DNA of 18,107 nt from Pseudopedobacter sp045629485. GTDB lineage: Bacteria; Bacteroidota; Bacteroidia; Sphingobacteriales; Sphingobacteriaceae. Positions within the stretch are counted from its first letter, which is position 1; every line of letters begins with the position of its first letter. The stretch spans positions 1 to 18,107 of the forward strand of contig JAZQRF010000106.1 of the NCBI GenBank assembly GCA_045629485.1, given 5' to 3'. Both the position numbers and the translations under genes were made by a program. Below the pieces are notes generated by a model. That model was not told the origin of the DNA. It made no database searches and saw nothing but the letters and a program-made list of their open reading frames with translations. Of this stretch, positions 1 to 9,240 are shown one piece after another.

Positions 1-564
1 ACCAATCATCAAAATCAGAAAAACCAATAAGGCACTCACTATAATGTTTACATATCTATTTTTGATGTATATAAAAGAAATATAAATAAGTAACCCATAA
101 AAAGTCACACTACTCATGGCGTGTCCGCTGGGAAAACTTAAACCTATCGCAGGATCTAATAAGGGGATCAAAGGCCGTTGCCTTTGGAAAAAGTTTTTTA
201 AAACCAGCATTAATACTAAACTACTTAATGCAATCGCCGGAATTTTTACAGCAAACCACTTGCGCTTAACTACAAAGATAAAATACAAAAAGAGCAAAAT
301 ATTCCCGGTTACAAGTACCTGGTAGTTCCCTAACTTGGTAAAAAATAGCATTACCGACGTGTTCCTATCATTAATAAAGGGATGAATAATTTCAAAAAAT
401 CTGTCATCCAACTCTGTGCGCCCATCAACAATAGCTATTTTGGTAATAACGGTAAAAGCAACCAGCGCTATCATCAATAACAAAAACAACAGGAATGTTT
501 CTGAAAATAATAATACGAATCCCTTTACTACAGAGGTTCTTAAATGTTTGATTTTATTCTTCAT
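1..564 (-). CDS. PAP2-family membrane phosphatase, 3' end cut by window
   Basis: Reading the minus strand from the ATG at 564 gives 188 codons open to the window edge, so the C-terminus is missing. The protein begins MKNKIKHLRTSVVKGFVLLF and has several hydrophobic segments. Two of the three PAP2 phosphatase motifs are visible: KNFFQRQRP (the KxxxxxxRP motif) and FPSGHAMSS (the PSGH motif). The third, SRxxxxxHxxxD, would lie outside the window. Family members remove phosphate from lipid phosphates such as undecaprenyl pyrophosphate or phosphatidic acid at the membrane; which substrate applies here cannot be told. The start is 7 bases after the stop of the upstream transporter gene, so the two are probably co-transcribed. 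An ATG overlapping that upstream stop (573-575) leads to a stop after four codons and is not the start. Confidence 0.85.
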   Translation of the reverse strand, partial: MKNKIKHLRTSVVKGFVLLFSETFLLFLLLMIALVAFTVITKIAIVDGRTELDDRFFEIIHPFINDRNTSVMLFFTKLGNYQVLVTGNILLFLYFIFVVKRKWFAVKIPAIALSSLVLMLVLKNFFQRQRPLIPLLDPAIGLSFPSGHAMSSVTFYGLLIYISFIYIKNRYVNIIVSALLVFLILMIG

Positions 565-571
565 TTAAACC

Positions 572-1345
572 TCATTTATCTACGGCCGCTGCAGCTATAA
601 GCTGTTGGGCCAGGTCTTTTCCCAGGTATTTATCAATGATACCATGTACAAAATAAAGTATAGGTGTCATCACCAAAGCAACAATAAACTTGTAGGAATA
701 GTTTACCAAACCTATTGCAGCAACCATCTGCCAACTCCAATTGTATTGTGGATTAATATAAAAAGCAATAAAAATAACTACAAAACTATCTATAAACTGG
801 GAGATTAAAGTAGAACCGGTTGCTCTCAACCATAACTTATTTTCGCCTGTTATCTTTTTTATTCTATGAAAAATACTCACATCCGCTAGCTGCCCGATTA
901 AAAATGCGGTTATAGAACCAACAATAATCCACATTCCCTGTCCAAATACTCCTTCAAAAGCATTATTCATATTGATAGAATCACCATTAATGATCTGTGT
1001 TATCCAAAAGTCTGATGGAGATAGTGCAATCGCCAGGCCAACCATCAAAAAAGCAAATACAATAAGAATGGCGGTTAAGTAGGAAAGCATCTTCACTCCT
1101 TTAACACCATAATATTCGTTAATAATATCTGTCATGATAAACACAAAGGGCCAGTTTAATACTCCGGCCGACATGTTAAAGGATAGATCTTTTATCCCGA
1201 AAAGGTTAATATTAAACTTTTCGAATCCGAGAGATTGTTCTACAGAGAAGATTTTAACTCCAATAAACTCGGCAAGGATCGCATTTGCAACGAAAAAACC
1301 GCCCAAAATCAGAAAAAGCTTATTTTGTTTAGAAAGAAAATCCAT
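572..1345 (-). CDS. yhhQ: queuosine precursor transporter (YhhQ/VUT family)
   Basis: A 257-residue integral membrane protein with about six hydrophobic segments and few charges between them. The stretch FVFIMTDIINEYYG near residues 67-80 is the hallmark of the YhhQ/DUF165 (COG1738) family. Family knowledge: E. coli YhhQ imports the queuosine precursors preQ0/preQ1 for tRNA modification; the exact substrate here (preQ1, queuine or another base) is inferred. The ATG at 1345 gives a short polar N-terminus followed directly by the first membrane segment. It lies upstream of, and probably in one operon with, the PAP2 phosphatase gene, and is transcribed away from the aminotransferase gene across a 101-base spacer. 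Confidence 0.87.
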   Translation of the reverse strand: MDFLSKQNKLFLILGGFFVANAILAEFIGVKIFSVEQSLGFEKFNINLFGIKDLSFNMSAGVLNWPFVFIMTDIINEYYGVKGVKMLSYLTAILIVFAFLMVGLAIALSPSDFWITQIINGDSINMNNAFEGVFGQGMWIIVGSITAFLIGQLADVSIFHRIKKITGENKLWLRATGSTLISQFIDSFVVIFIAFYINPQYNWSWQMVAAIGLVNYSYKFIVALVMTPILYFVHGIIDKYLGKDLAQQLIAAAAVDK

Positions 1346-1376
1346 GTTACAAATATGAAACAGTAATTATGATTAT

Positions 1377-1384
1377 CAAATTTA
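1377..1384 (-). promoter_or_regulatory. candidate -7 box for the transporter gene
   Basis: On the minus strand this reads TAAATTTG, a match to the Bacteroidota -7 consensus TAnnTTTG, 31 bases upstream of the transporter ATG. A convincing -33 TTTG about 20 bases further upstream is not seen, so the call is tentative. Confidence 0.33.
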
Positions 1385-1446
1385 ATGTAGAATTCTTAAG
1401 GAGTTAAAAATAAGTGCTAATTTGCTTTTTGTAAAAGCCGATAGCT

Positions 1447-2592
1447 GTGATAAATATAAGTTCCAAATTGCCTCAGGTAGGTACCTCCATTTTTTCTGTA
1501 ATGAGTGCATTAGCAAATGAGCACCATGCCATTAACCTTTCCCAGGGTTTTCCTGATTTTGATTGTGATCCTCAATTGGTAAAACTCGTTCATCAGCAAA
1601 TGAAAAATGGCAATAACCAGTATTCGCCAATGGCAGGGGCCTTATCTTTGAGAGAAATACTTTCAAAAAAAATAGCAAAATTACATTCTTCAACCTACCA
1701 CCCGGAAACAGAAATAACAATTACCGCAGGAGGCACACAAGCTATATTTACTGCAATAAGTGCCATCATTAAACCGAATGATGAAGTAATAATTTTCGAA
1801 CCTGCTTATGATTCTTATGCTCCTACTGTAAAAGCTTTGGGCGGCTTAGTAAAAGCATTTGAAATGGCCCCTCCGAATTTTAAGATTGACTGGAGCTATG
1901 TAAAGAAATTGATTTCTACCGATACGAAGATGATCATCGTGAACTCTCCGCATAATCCTACCGGAACAATTTTAAAAGAAGAAGACATAAAAGAGTTGAT
2001 TAATATCACGAAGAATACTGATATTCTGATTTTAAGCGACGAAGTTTACGAGCATATCATTTTTGATAATCATCCGCACAGAAGCCTCGCGGCTTATCCG
2101 GAATTGAAGGAGCGAACCTTTGTGGTTTCCAGCTTTGGTAAATTATTTCATACCACTGGTTGGAAAATTGGCTACTGCTGTGCTCCGGAACTGTTAATGA
2201 ACGAGTTTAGAAAAATCCATCAATACAATGTCTTTTCTGTTAATACTCCTATGCAACTGGCTATTGCAGAATATTTAAAGAATAGCGATGTTTATTTAGA
2301 GCTTTCGGATTTTTTCCAAAAGAAAAGAGACTTTTTTAGGAATATCTTATCTGAAACAAAATTTAGTTTGTTGCCATGCGAAGGTTCTTATTTTCAAAAC
2401 GTGACCTACGAAAACATATCGGATAAAAAAGATACAAAGTTTTCTATTGATCTTTTAAAAAGCCATAAAGTGGCATGTATACCTAATTCTGCCTTCTATA
2501 GTAAGGGCACAGATTATAAAACATTAAGATTTTGTTTTGCTAAAAAGCAAGAAACATTAGAAAAGGCCGTTGAAAGGCTATTAAAACTTTAA
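1447..2592 (+). CDS. ybdL: methionine (glutamine-type) aminotransferase, YbdL-like
   Basis: A 381-residue class I/II PLP aminotransferase. Seen: NLSQGFPDFDC near residue 31, the TAGGTQAIF cofactor-binding turn near 92, NSPHNPTG near 173, the SDEVYEHI strand, and the Schiff-base lysine K232 in SSFGKLFHTTGWK. The family (YbdL, KAT/GTK-like) transaminates methionine and other bulky amino acids; relatives can use glutamine as amino donor to regenerate methionine from its 2-oxo acid. The start is GTG at 1447: an in-frame TAA lies at 1432-1434 and no ATG occurs before residue 19, while the conserved KLPQVGT stretch begins inside those 18 residues. Three bases separate its stop from the amidase gene, whose predicted activity consumes the by-product of glutamine-dependent transamination. 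An isofunctional kynurenine- or cysteine-conjugate-type activity remains possible. Confidence 0.87.
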   Translation: MINISSKLPQVGTSIFSVMSALANEHHAINLSQGFPDFDCDPQLVKLVHQQMKNGNNQYSPMAGALSLREILSKKIAKLHSSTYHPETEITITAGGTQAIFTAISAIIKPNDEVIIFEPAYDSYAPTVKALGGLVKAFEMAPPNFKIDWSYVKKLISTDTKMIIVNSPHNPTGTILKEEDIKELINITKNTDILILSDEVYEHIIFDNHPHRSLAAYPELKERTFVVSSFGKLFHTTGWKIGYCCAPELLMNEFRKIHQYNVFSVNTPMQLAIAEYLKNSDVYLELSDFFQKKRDFFRNILSETKFSLLPCEGSYFQNVTYENISDKKDTKFSIDLLKSHKVACIPNSAFYSKGTDYKTLRFCFAKKQETLEKAVERLLKL

Positions 2593-2595
2593 AAA

Positions 2596-3372
2596 ATGCA
2601 AAATTTAAAAGTCACCCTGTTCCAGGCATATCTATTTTGGGAAAATATTGATAAAAACCTTCAGAATATAGGTTTAAAGTTATCATCACTGAGAGAAAAA
2701 ACCGATTTAATCGTACTTCCTGAAATGTTTAACACTGGCTTTACGATGAATGCAGAAAAAAATGCCGAAGAAATGAACGGCAAAACGGTATCATGGATGA
2801 AGCAAATTGCTCACAAATACGAAGCAGTAGTAACGGGGAGCTTAATTATAAAAGAAAATAATAATTTCTATAACAGGTTAGTGTGGATGAGGCCTGATGG
2901 AACTTTTGAAATTTATAACAAAAAACACCTTTTCACTTTAGCAAAAGAGCATGAAACCTATTCCTCGGGAGATAAACAATTAATTGTAAATCTAAAAGGA
3001 TGGAATATTATGCCGGTAATTTGTTATGATATAAGGTTTCCCGTTTGGCTAAGGAATACTGGGGCTAAATACGATGTATTATTAGTAATTGCCAGCTGGC
3101 CTGAAGGAAGGGCGCATCACTGGAGAACATTACTTCCTGCCAGAGCAATAGAAAATCAATCTTTTGTTATTGCGTTAAATCGAGTTGGACATGATGGAAA
3201 TGAAGTTTACCATAGCGGAGATTCGACTTGTCTTGATCCATCGGGAAAGGTAATTTATTATAAAAGAGACGAAGAAGATTTGTACACCTTTACTATCCAT
3301 AAAGCGGAAGTAGAAAAAGTCAGAACTATAATGCCTTTCTTAAATGATGCTGATAAGTTTAGTTTAGAATAA
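2596..3372 (+). CDS. yafV: nitrilase-family omega-amidase (YafV/Nit2-like)
   Basis: A 258-residue carbon-nitrogen hydrolase with the full catalytic set: E43 in LPEMFNTGF, K109 in YNKKHLF, and C143 in VICYDIRFP. The WPEGRAHHWRTLLPARAIEN stretch and the GDSTCLDPSG segment match the YafV/omega-amidase branch. Family knowledge: such enzymes hydrolyse the omega-amides 2-oxoglutaramate and 2-oxosuccinamate to the 2-oxo acid and ammonia, in the cytoplasm. It follows the aminotransferase gene by 3 bases, which supports a coupled pathway: glutamine donates its amino group and the resulting 2-oxoglutaramate is removed here, making the exchange irreversible. The substrate is inferred from family and neighbour. 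Confidence 0.87.
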   Translation: MQNLKVTLFQAYLFWENIDKNLQNIGLKLSSLREKTDLIVLPEMFNTGFTMNAEKNAEEMNGKTVSWMKQIAHKYEAVVTGSLIIKENNNFYNRLVWMRPDGTFEIYNKKHLFTLAKEHETYSSGDKQLIVNLKGWNIMPVICYDIRFPVWLRNTGAKYDVLLVIASWPEGRAHHWRTLLPARAIENQSFVIALNRVGHDGNEVYHSGDSTCLDPSGKVIYYKRDEEDLYTFTIHKAEVEKVRTIMPFLNDADKFSLE

Positions 3373-3529
3373 TATTTTTCTCTTAGCCCTAAACAACAAT
3401 GAATTTATCTGGTTATAAGAGATGGTTTCGAATCAGAAATTTTTAATCCGATCGAACGTTTTAACATCTTTCAACAAAATATTTTGTTAATAAAAATTAA
3501 ACAAGAGCCATTTTTTTTCACCTTTACAT

Positions 3530-5974
3530 ATGTTTAAAGAGATACCTAACAAGTTTTTGAGATACCTTTCTATATTCCTATATTTCCTTATTATAAGCAT
3601 TTGTGCGGTCGAACTGAATTTTTTATGGCTATTTGGTTACTCTCCTGTAAAAAAAGACATCGAATTCCCTTCTTTAAGCGTGTCTTCTGAGGTCTATACA
3701 TCAGATGGTAAACTAATTGGAAGGTACTATAAAGAAAACCGTACACCTGTAAATTTCGATCAAATAGATTCAACAATAATTAATGCCTTAATTGCTACAG
3801 AGGATGCCAGATTTTATAAACACTCCGGAGTAGATTTCTTGTCTGTGGGCTCAGGAATTATCTCAACAATTACAGGAGATAAAAGAGGTGGCAGTACTAT
3901 TACACAGCAACTTGCAAAAAACCTGTATCGTACCAGATATAATAAATCACAGGGCTTTATTAAACATATTCCAGTGGTTAGAACATTGGTTTCAAAATTC
4001 AAAGAATGGCTAACCGCTTACAAATTGGAAGCTAACTATTCTAAGCAAGACATCATCACCATGTACCTCAATACCGTACCTTTTGGCAATAATTCTTACG
4101 GTATAAATACAGCTGCAAAACATTACTTTAATAAATCGGTTGATGATGTAAATGTAGAAGAATCAGCATTATTGGTTGGGATGCTAAAAGCTACTTCTAC
4201 CTATAATCCCATTAAAAATCCAGAGAAAGCATTGGAACGAAGAAATGTAGTGCTTTCGCAGATGAAAAAATACAATTACCTTACAGAAGACGAATATAAA
4301 AAAGCTATTGATAAGCCTATAAAGCTTGATTTAGGCAAAGATACCGGTAAAAATGATGGCGATTCTTATTTGAGAACCGCTGTTGCCAAGTGGCTGGAAA
4401 AATGGTGTGAAGATAATGGATATGATTTGTATGAAGATGGATTAAAAATTTATACCACTATAGACTCTAAATTACAAAAATATGCTGAGGAAGCCGTTCA
4501 GGAACAAATGAAAGTGCTTCAAAAAAGGTTTAACAACTCCTGGGGAAACGAAAAACCCTGGAGAGATTCTGAAGGAAATTTAATCGAGAATTTCATTGAA
4601 AACAGCTTAAAAAAACTGCCCTGGTATGCTGCTGTAAAAAAGAAATATGAAAACAATGCTGATTCTTTGGAGTATTATTTAAATAAGCCAAAGAAAATGA
4701 CAGTTTTTACCTGGGATGGTGATAAAGAAGTAGAATTCTCTACCATAGATTCTATAGAATATTATGCCAAGATCTTAAATACGGGCATGATGACACTTGA
4801 CCCCTTTTCAGGAAAAATTAAAGTTTGGATTGGTGGTGATAACTATAACTATTTCAAGTACGACCATGTTAAACAAGCAAAAAGACAGGCAGGTTCTACA
4901 TTTAAACCATTTGCATACCTGGCGGCCCTGGAAAGTGGCGTTGACCCCTGCGACAAATACACAGATAAGCCTGTTAAAATAGAATATAAAATAGGTTCGA
5001 AAACTGAAGTGTGGGAACCAAAAAATGCCGATTACCATTTCAGTTACCGCGAAATGTCTTTAAGATGGGCGATGGCAAAATCTGTAAATTCTATTACTGC
5101 ACAGATTACAGAAGAAGTTGGATGGGATAAAGTTGTAGAATATGCACATAAATGCGGTATCGAAAGCGACTTACAATCCGTACCATCTGTTAGTTTAGGT
5201 TCTAATGATGTGAGTGTTTATGAAATGGTAAGAGCTTATGGAACTTTCTTAAATAAAGGCAAGAAGGTTGACCCTATTTTAGTGGAAAAAATTACCGATC
5301 TTGAAGGAAACATCATAGAAGAATTTAAAGCAAAACAAGAACGTGTGCTAACCGAAGAAATTGCATGGTTAATGCTGTATATGTTTAGAGGTGGTATGGA
5401 AGAACCCGGAGGAACCTCACAAGCACTTTGGGAATGGGATTTGTGGAAGAAAAATAATCAGATTGGCGGAAAAACCGGAACATCGTCTGATTATGTAGAC
5501 GGTTGGTATATAGGAATAACAAAAGATCTGGTAACTGGTGTTTGGGTAGGTGCTGATGACAGAAGTATACATTTTAAGAATTCTGCAACTGGTGAAGGAT
5601 CAAGAACAGCATTACCAATTTTCGCTAAGTTTATGGAGAAGGTTTACAAAGATCCCTCAACAGGGATAACTTTAGGCCCATTTCCTAAACCAGAGGTAGA
5701 AATTACACGTACTTATATTTGTCCAAGCCCGAGAATTGTTATAGATACAAACCAGGTAGACAGCTTAACTTTAGATTCTTTAGAAGGATTTGAAATTGAA
5801 AGTGAAATGCCAGAAAACATAGAGAATCCTGCTGGCCAGGGAACAGGCCAGGACATTAAAGCGCCAAACAAACCAGCTGAAATTAAAAAAGCCGAAAATC
5901 CTGTCACAGAAGAACCTCTTTCTAAAAAAGAAGAAAGGCAGCTAAGAAGAGAAAAAAGAAAAGAGGACAATTAA
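3530..5974 (+). CDS. mrcA: bifunctional penicillin-binding protein 1A (transglycosylase/transpeptidase)
   Basis: An 814-residue class A PBP that polymerises and crosslinks peptidoglycan on the outer face of the inner membrane. Residues about 11-33 form the single membrane anchor. The GT51 glycosyltransferase domain follows, with catalytic E91 in ATEDARFYKHSG, GGSTITQQLAKNL near 119, and KEWLTAYKLE plus MYLNTVPFGNNSYGI further on. The transpeptidase domain carries all three penicillin-binding motifs: S456-TFK, S518-V-N and K648-T-G. The tail after about residue 740 is acidic/proline-rich and then strongly Lys/Arg/Glu-rich, ending in KEERQLRREKRKEDN; it is probably disordered. The 157-base upstream gap suggests its own promoter, although no clean TAnnTTTG box was found there. 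The envelope protein gene follows after 42 bases. Confidence 0.93.
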   Translation: MFKEIPNKFLRYLSIFLYFLIISICAVELNFLWLFGYSPVKKDIEFPSLSVSSEVYTSDGKLIGRYYKENRTPVNFDQIDSTIINALIATEDARFYKHSGVDFLSVGSGIISTITGDKRGGSTITQQLAKNLYRTRYNKSQGFIKHIPVVRTLVSKFKEWLTAYKLEANYSKQDIITMYLNTVPFGNNSYGINTAAKHYFNKSVDDVNVEESALLVGMLKATSTYNPIKNPEKALERRNVVLSQMKKYNYLTEDEYKKAIDKPIKLDLGKDTGKNDGDSYLRTAVAKWLEKWCEDNGYDLYEDGLKIYTTIDSKLQKYAEEAVQEQMKVLQKRFNNSWGNEKPWRDSEGNLIENFIENSLKKLPWYAAVKKKYENNADSLEYYLNKPKKMTVFTWDGDKEVEFSTIDSIEYYAKILNTGMMTLDPFSGKIKVWIGGDNYNYFKYDHVKQAKRQAGSTFKPFAYLAALESGVDPCDKYTDKPVKIEYKIGSKTEVWEPKNADYHFSYREMSLRWAMAKSVNSITAQITEEVGWDKVVEYAHKCGIESDLQSVPSVSLGSNDVSVYEMVRAYGTFLNKGKKVDPILVEKITDLEGNIIEEFKAKQERVLTEEIAWLMLYMFRGGMEEPGGTSQALWEWDLWKKNNQIGGKTGTSSDYVDGWYIGITKDLVTGVWVGADDRSIHFKNSATGEGSRTALPIFAKFMEKVYKDPSTGITLGPFPKPEVEITRTYICPSPRIVIDTNQVDSLTLDSLEGFEIESEMPENIENPAGQGTGQDIKAPNKPAEIKKAENPVTEEPLSKKEERQLRREKRKEDN

Positions 5975-6016
5975 TTTTTTACATAAATTTATTCATTTAG
6001 TTTATTGTTAAAACTC

Positions 6017-9000
6017 ATGAAAACACAATTACCTAATAGGGTTATACAGAAGAAATTTTTGTACCTGCTATCTATCGCAATACTCATATTATGCGGCAAT
6101 GTTCAAGCGCAATATTTTGGGCAAAACAAGGTTAGGTATAAAAATCTTAAGTTTAAGGTTTACGAGACTCCTCATTTTCATCTTTATTATTATACCCAGA
6201 ATGATTCTCTGATCAAAAATTTCGCAAAAGAAAGCGAGGCCTGGTATGCACTTCATCAACAAGTTTTTAGAGATACTTTCAGGAAACCAAACCCCATAAT
6301 CCTGTACGGGAATTCTCCCGAATTTCAGCAGACCACCATCATTAACAGTGATATTGGTGTAGGTACCGGTGGGGTAACAGAAGGATTAAAAAATAGGGTT
6401 TTTATGCCTATTCAGGAGATCAATTCGCAAACCAGACACGTATTGGGTCATGAGTTGGTTCACGCATTTCAATACCATTCTTTAATAGAAGGAGATTCAA
6501 CAAATTTAGAAAATATAGGAAACCTGCCCTTATGGATGGTAGAAGGTATGGCCGAATATCTTTCGCTCGGGAAAGTAGATGCCAATACGGCTATGTGGAT
6601 GCGTGATGCAGTACTCAACAAAGATATTCCATCTCTTAGAGATTTAACCACTAACAGCAAATATTTCCCATACCGCTACGGTCAGGCATTTTGGTCTTTT
6701 ATAGGATCTACTTATGGAGATACCATTATTATGCCTTTCTTTAAATCTACCGCCAAATATGGTTACGAATATGCCATCCGGAGAACTTTTGGATATGATG
6801 AAAAAACGCTTTCCAATTTATGGAAAAGTTCCCTCGAGAACATGTATAAACCTTATTTAAGAGATTCATTACAAACAAACCCTATTGGAACTAAAATTAT
6901 AGATAATGTTAATGGAGGAGAGATGAACGTTGCTCCAGCTATCAGCCCTGACGGAAAATATGTTGCATTTTTATCAGAGAAAGAACTTTTTTCTATCGAT
7001 CTGTTTCTTGCAGATGCCAAAACAGGTAGGATAATTCGAAAACTTACCTCCAAAATTAAAAACGATCATATAGATGAATTCAATTTTATAGAATCAGCCG
7101 GAGCATGGTCTCCAGACAGTAAGAAATTTGCTTTCAGTGCTTTTAGCCAGGGCAGGAATAAACTCATTATCGTCAATATCGATAACGGGAAAACTGTTTT
7201 AGAAGCTTCCATGGGTAAGGTAGAGCAGTTCGGAAACTTAACATGGTCTCCTAACGGGAAAGACATTGCTTTTACAGGATTAAAAGATGGACAGAGTGAT
7301 CTATTTAGTTATAATATCGATAATAAAAGCATTACACAAATAACCAACGATAGATTTACAGACTTTCAGCCCTCCTATTCTTCCGATGGTAATAAAATTG
7401 TTTTCTCTACAGATCGCCTAAATCTTGACAAGGAATTAAGTGCATTCATTAACATGGGAATGGCAATCATTGATGTTAACACCAAAGCTATTCAGAATAT
7501 TGATATTTTTCCCGGAGCAAATAATTTCAATCCTGTTTATGATGCCAGTGATGAGCATATCTACTTTCTATCTAATCGAGATGGATTTAGAAATCTTTAT
7601 AAATATAACTTAGCCTCAGCAGAAATCAGCAGGTTAACAGATTACTTTACAGGAATCAGTGGAATCACAGAGAATTCCCCAGCCTTAAGCATTTCTAATA
7701 ACGATGAGTTGGTATATTCCTATTACAGATCTCAGCGGTATACATTATACAATGCAAAAGCATCTGAATTTACACCTAAAACAGTACAGAGCAACGAGGT
7801 AGATTTTACTGCCGCCACCCTGCCGCCTGCAACTTCTGTAGGAGTAAATATTGTAAACAAAAACTTAGAGAACTTCTTAGCTTACGATGATACGCCTGTT
7901 GATTCCATCAAGACCATTCCCTTCAGGCCGCAGTTTAAGCTGGATTATATTGCCAGTAACGGTGTAGGTGTTTCTACCAGCAGATTCGGAACCGGAATGT
8001 CTTCAGGTGTTCAGGCTATCTTTAGTGATATTTTAAGCAGGAACCAGATCTTTGCAGCAGCTTCTGTTAACGGAGAAATTTATGATTTTGGTGCACAATT
8101 AGCATATGTAAACCAGGAAAGCAGATGGAGCTGGGGGGGCGCAATTTCCCATATTCCTTATCAATCAGGTTTTAGAGGATATAATCCGCAGGCAACTTTA
8201 GATGTGAATGGCCAGCCAGTGAAGTTTTTCGAAGACTATATAGATATCATCAGAATTTTCGAAGAATCCGCACAAGCCTTTACATTTTATCCTTTCAATA
8301 AAAGTTTAAGAGTAGAGTTTGGTACTGGAGTATCTTCTTACTCAAGCCGGGTAGACAGGTGGAGCACTTATTATGATGGACCAGAGCTTGCCAACGGTAA
8401 CATCTACCCTACTTATCCATACTATCAGGATAAAAGAAAAATTTCTCTTGAAGAATTTAATAGCAGCAACAGCTATTATAATTTAAGAAAATACACTGTT
8501 TTCCAGCTCAATGCAGCATTAATTGGCGACAATTCTTTCTCAGGAATAGCAGCACCTTTGGGTGGCTACCGGTATAAAATTGGAATAGAACAAAATTTCG
8601 GCACTTTTACATACACCGCACCAACTATAGATTTACGTAAATATGTAAGAACAAAACCTCTAACTTTCGCAGGAAGAATTTATGGATACGGCAGATTAGG
8701 AGAAACAAATAATCAGCTTTTTCCTATGTTTATTGGTTACCCATACCTTATCAGAGGGTATGAAGCAAATAGTTTTTACAGAGAAGGGAATGAATTAGAT
8801 GTAAATAATAATTTCTCTATCGACCAATTAATAGGTAACAGAATTGCTGTAGCAAATTTCGAGGTAAGATTGCCTTTTACAGGTCCGGAGAAACTGGCAG
8901 CGATAGAATCCAAATTCCTTTTTTCTGACTTAAATTTATTCTTTGATGCAGGTTTAGCCTGGAATGAAGGAGACGAAGTGAATCTGGGAAGCAAAAACCC

Positions 9001-9187
9001 TGCAAGGGTAGGAATCTATGCTGATGGCACACCAAGATATGAACGAGTACCCGCTCTTAGTGCAGGGCTTTCTGCCAGGGTTAATATATTCGGCTACTTT
9101 GTTTTAGAGCCATATCTGGCATTTCCTTTTAACAGAACAGATATTAAAAAACCAGTTTTTGGCCTAACCTTCGCTCCTGGCTGGTAA
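6017..9187 (+). CDS. three-part envelope protein: MA-type peptidase-like domain, TolB-like propeller, outer-membrane barrel
   Basis: From the ATG at 6017 the protein has 1056 residues; a TTG four codons upstream is less likely. A signal peptide (KKFLYLLSIAILILCGNVQA) ends near residue 31. Residues about 35-280 resemble a gluzincin (peptidase MA) domain: H145-E146-L-V-H149 supplies the HExxH site, and WMVEGMAEY (E176, E180) the downstream glutamate region. Residues about 300-570 contain PD40/TolB-like repeats, visible as ISPDGKYVAF, WSPDSKKFAF, WSPNGKDIAF and SSDGNKIVFS. Residues about 636-1056 form a surface-antigen (BamA/TamA C-terminal-like) barrel, ending in an aromatic W as outer-membrane proteins do. 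Inferred topology: propeller and peptidase-like domain in the periplasm, C-terminal barrel in the outer membrane. The function is unknown; cleavage of envelope proteins or a purely structural role are both possible. Confidence 0.82.
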   Translation: MKTQLPNRVIQKKFLYLLSIAILILCGNVQAQYFGQNKVRYKNLKFKVYETPHFHLYYYTQNDSLIKNFAKESEAWYALHQQVFRDTFRKPNPIILYGNSPEFQQTTIINSDIGVGTGGVTEGLKNRVFMPIQEINSQTRHVLGHELVHAFQYHSLIEGDSTNLENIGNLPLWMVEGMAEYLSLGKVDANTAMWMRDAVLNKDIPSLRDLTTNSKYFPYRYGQAFWSFIGSTYGDTIIMPFFKSTAKYGYEYAIRRTFGYDEKTLSNLWKSSLENMYKPYLRDSLQTNPIGTKIIDNVNGGEMNVAPAISPDGKYVAFLSEKELFSIDLFLADAKTGRIIRKLTSKIKNDHIDEFNFIESAGAWSPDSKKFAFSAFSQGRNKLIIVNIDNGKTVLEASMGKVEQFGNLTWSPNGKDIAFTGLKDGQSDLFSYNIDNKSITQITNDRFTDFQPSYSSDGNKIVFSTDRLNLDKELSAFINMGMAIIDVNTKAIQNIDIFPGANNFNPVYDASDEHIYFLSNRDGFRNLYKYNLASAEISRLTDYFTGISGITENSPALSISNNDELVYSYYRSQRYTLYNAKASEFTPKTVQSNEVDFTAATLPPATSVGVNIVNKNLENFLAYDDTPVDSIKTIPFRPQFKLDYIASNGVGVSTSRFGTGMSSGVQAIFSDILSRNQIFAAASVNGEIYDFGAQLAYVNQESRWSWGGAISHIPYQSGFRGYNPQATLDVNGQPVKFFEDYIDIIRIFEESAQAFTFYPFNKSLRVEFGTGVSSYSSRVDRWSTYYDGPELANGNIYPTYPYYQDKRKISLEEFNSSNSYYNLRKYTVFQLNAALIGDNSFSGIAAPLGGYRYKIGIEQNFGTFTYTAPTIDLRKYVRTKPLTFAGRIYGYGRLGETNNQLFPMFIGYPYLIRGYEANSFYREGNELDVNNNFSIDQLIGNRIAVANFEVRLPFTGPEKLAAIESKFLFSDLNLFFDAGLAWNEGDEVNLGSKNPARVGIYADGTPRYERVPALSAGLSARVNIFGYFVLEPYLAFPFNRTDIKKPVFGLTFAPGW

Positions 9188-9205
9188 ATGCATCTCTTAA
9201 AAAAC

Positions 9206-9240
9206 ACCCCCGTTCCTTTAAAGAATTGGGGTATTTTTTT
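9206..9240 (+). terminator. bidirectional rho-independent terminator
   Basis: ACCCC (9206-9210) pairs with GGGGT (9228-9232), and TTC (9213-9215) with GAA (9223-9225) inside it, followed by a run of T's to 9241. On the other strand the hairpin is followed by another T-run (plus-strand A's at 9199-9204). It therefore ends the envelope protein transcript and the convergent GIY-YIG gene, whose stop codon lies within the T-run. Confidence 0.8.

Noticed and set aside
116..325. A 69-codon plus-strand open frame at the window start
   Set aside because: It is the antisense of the PAP2 phosphatase gene, which shows clear motifs on the minus strand.
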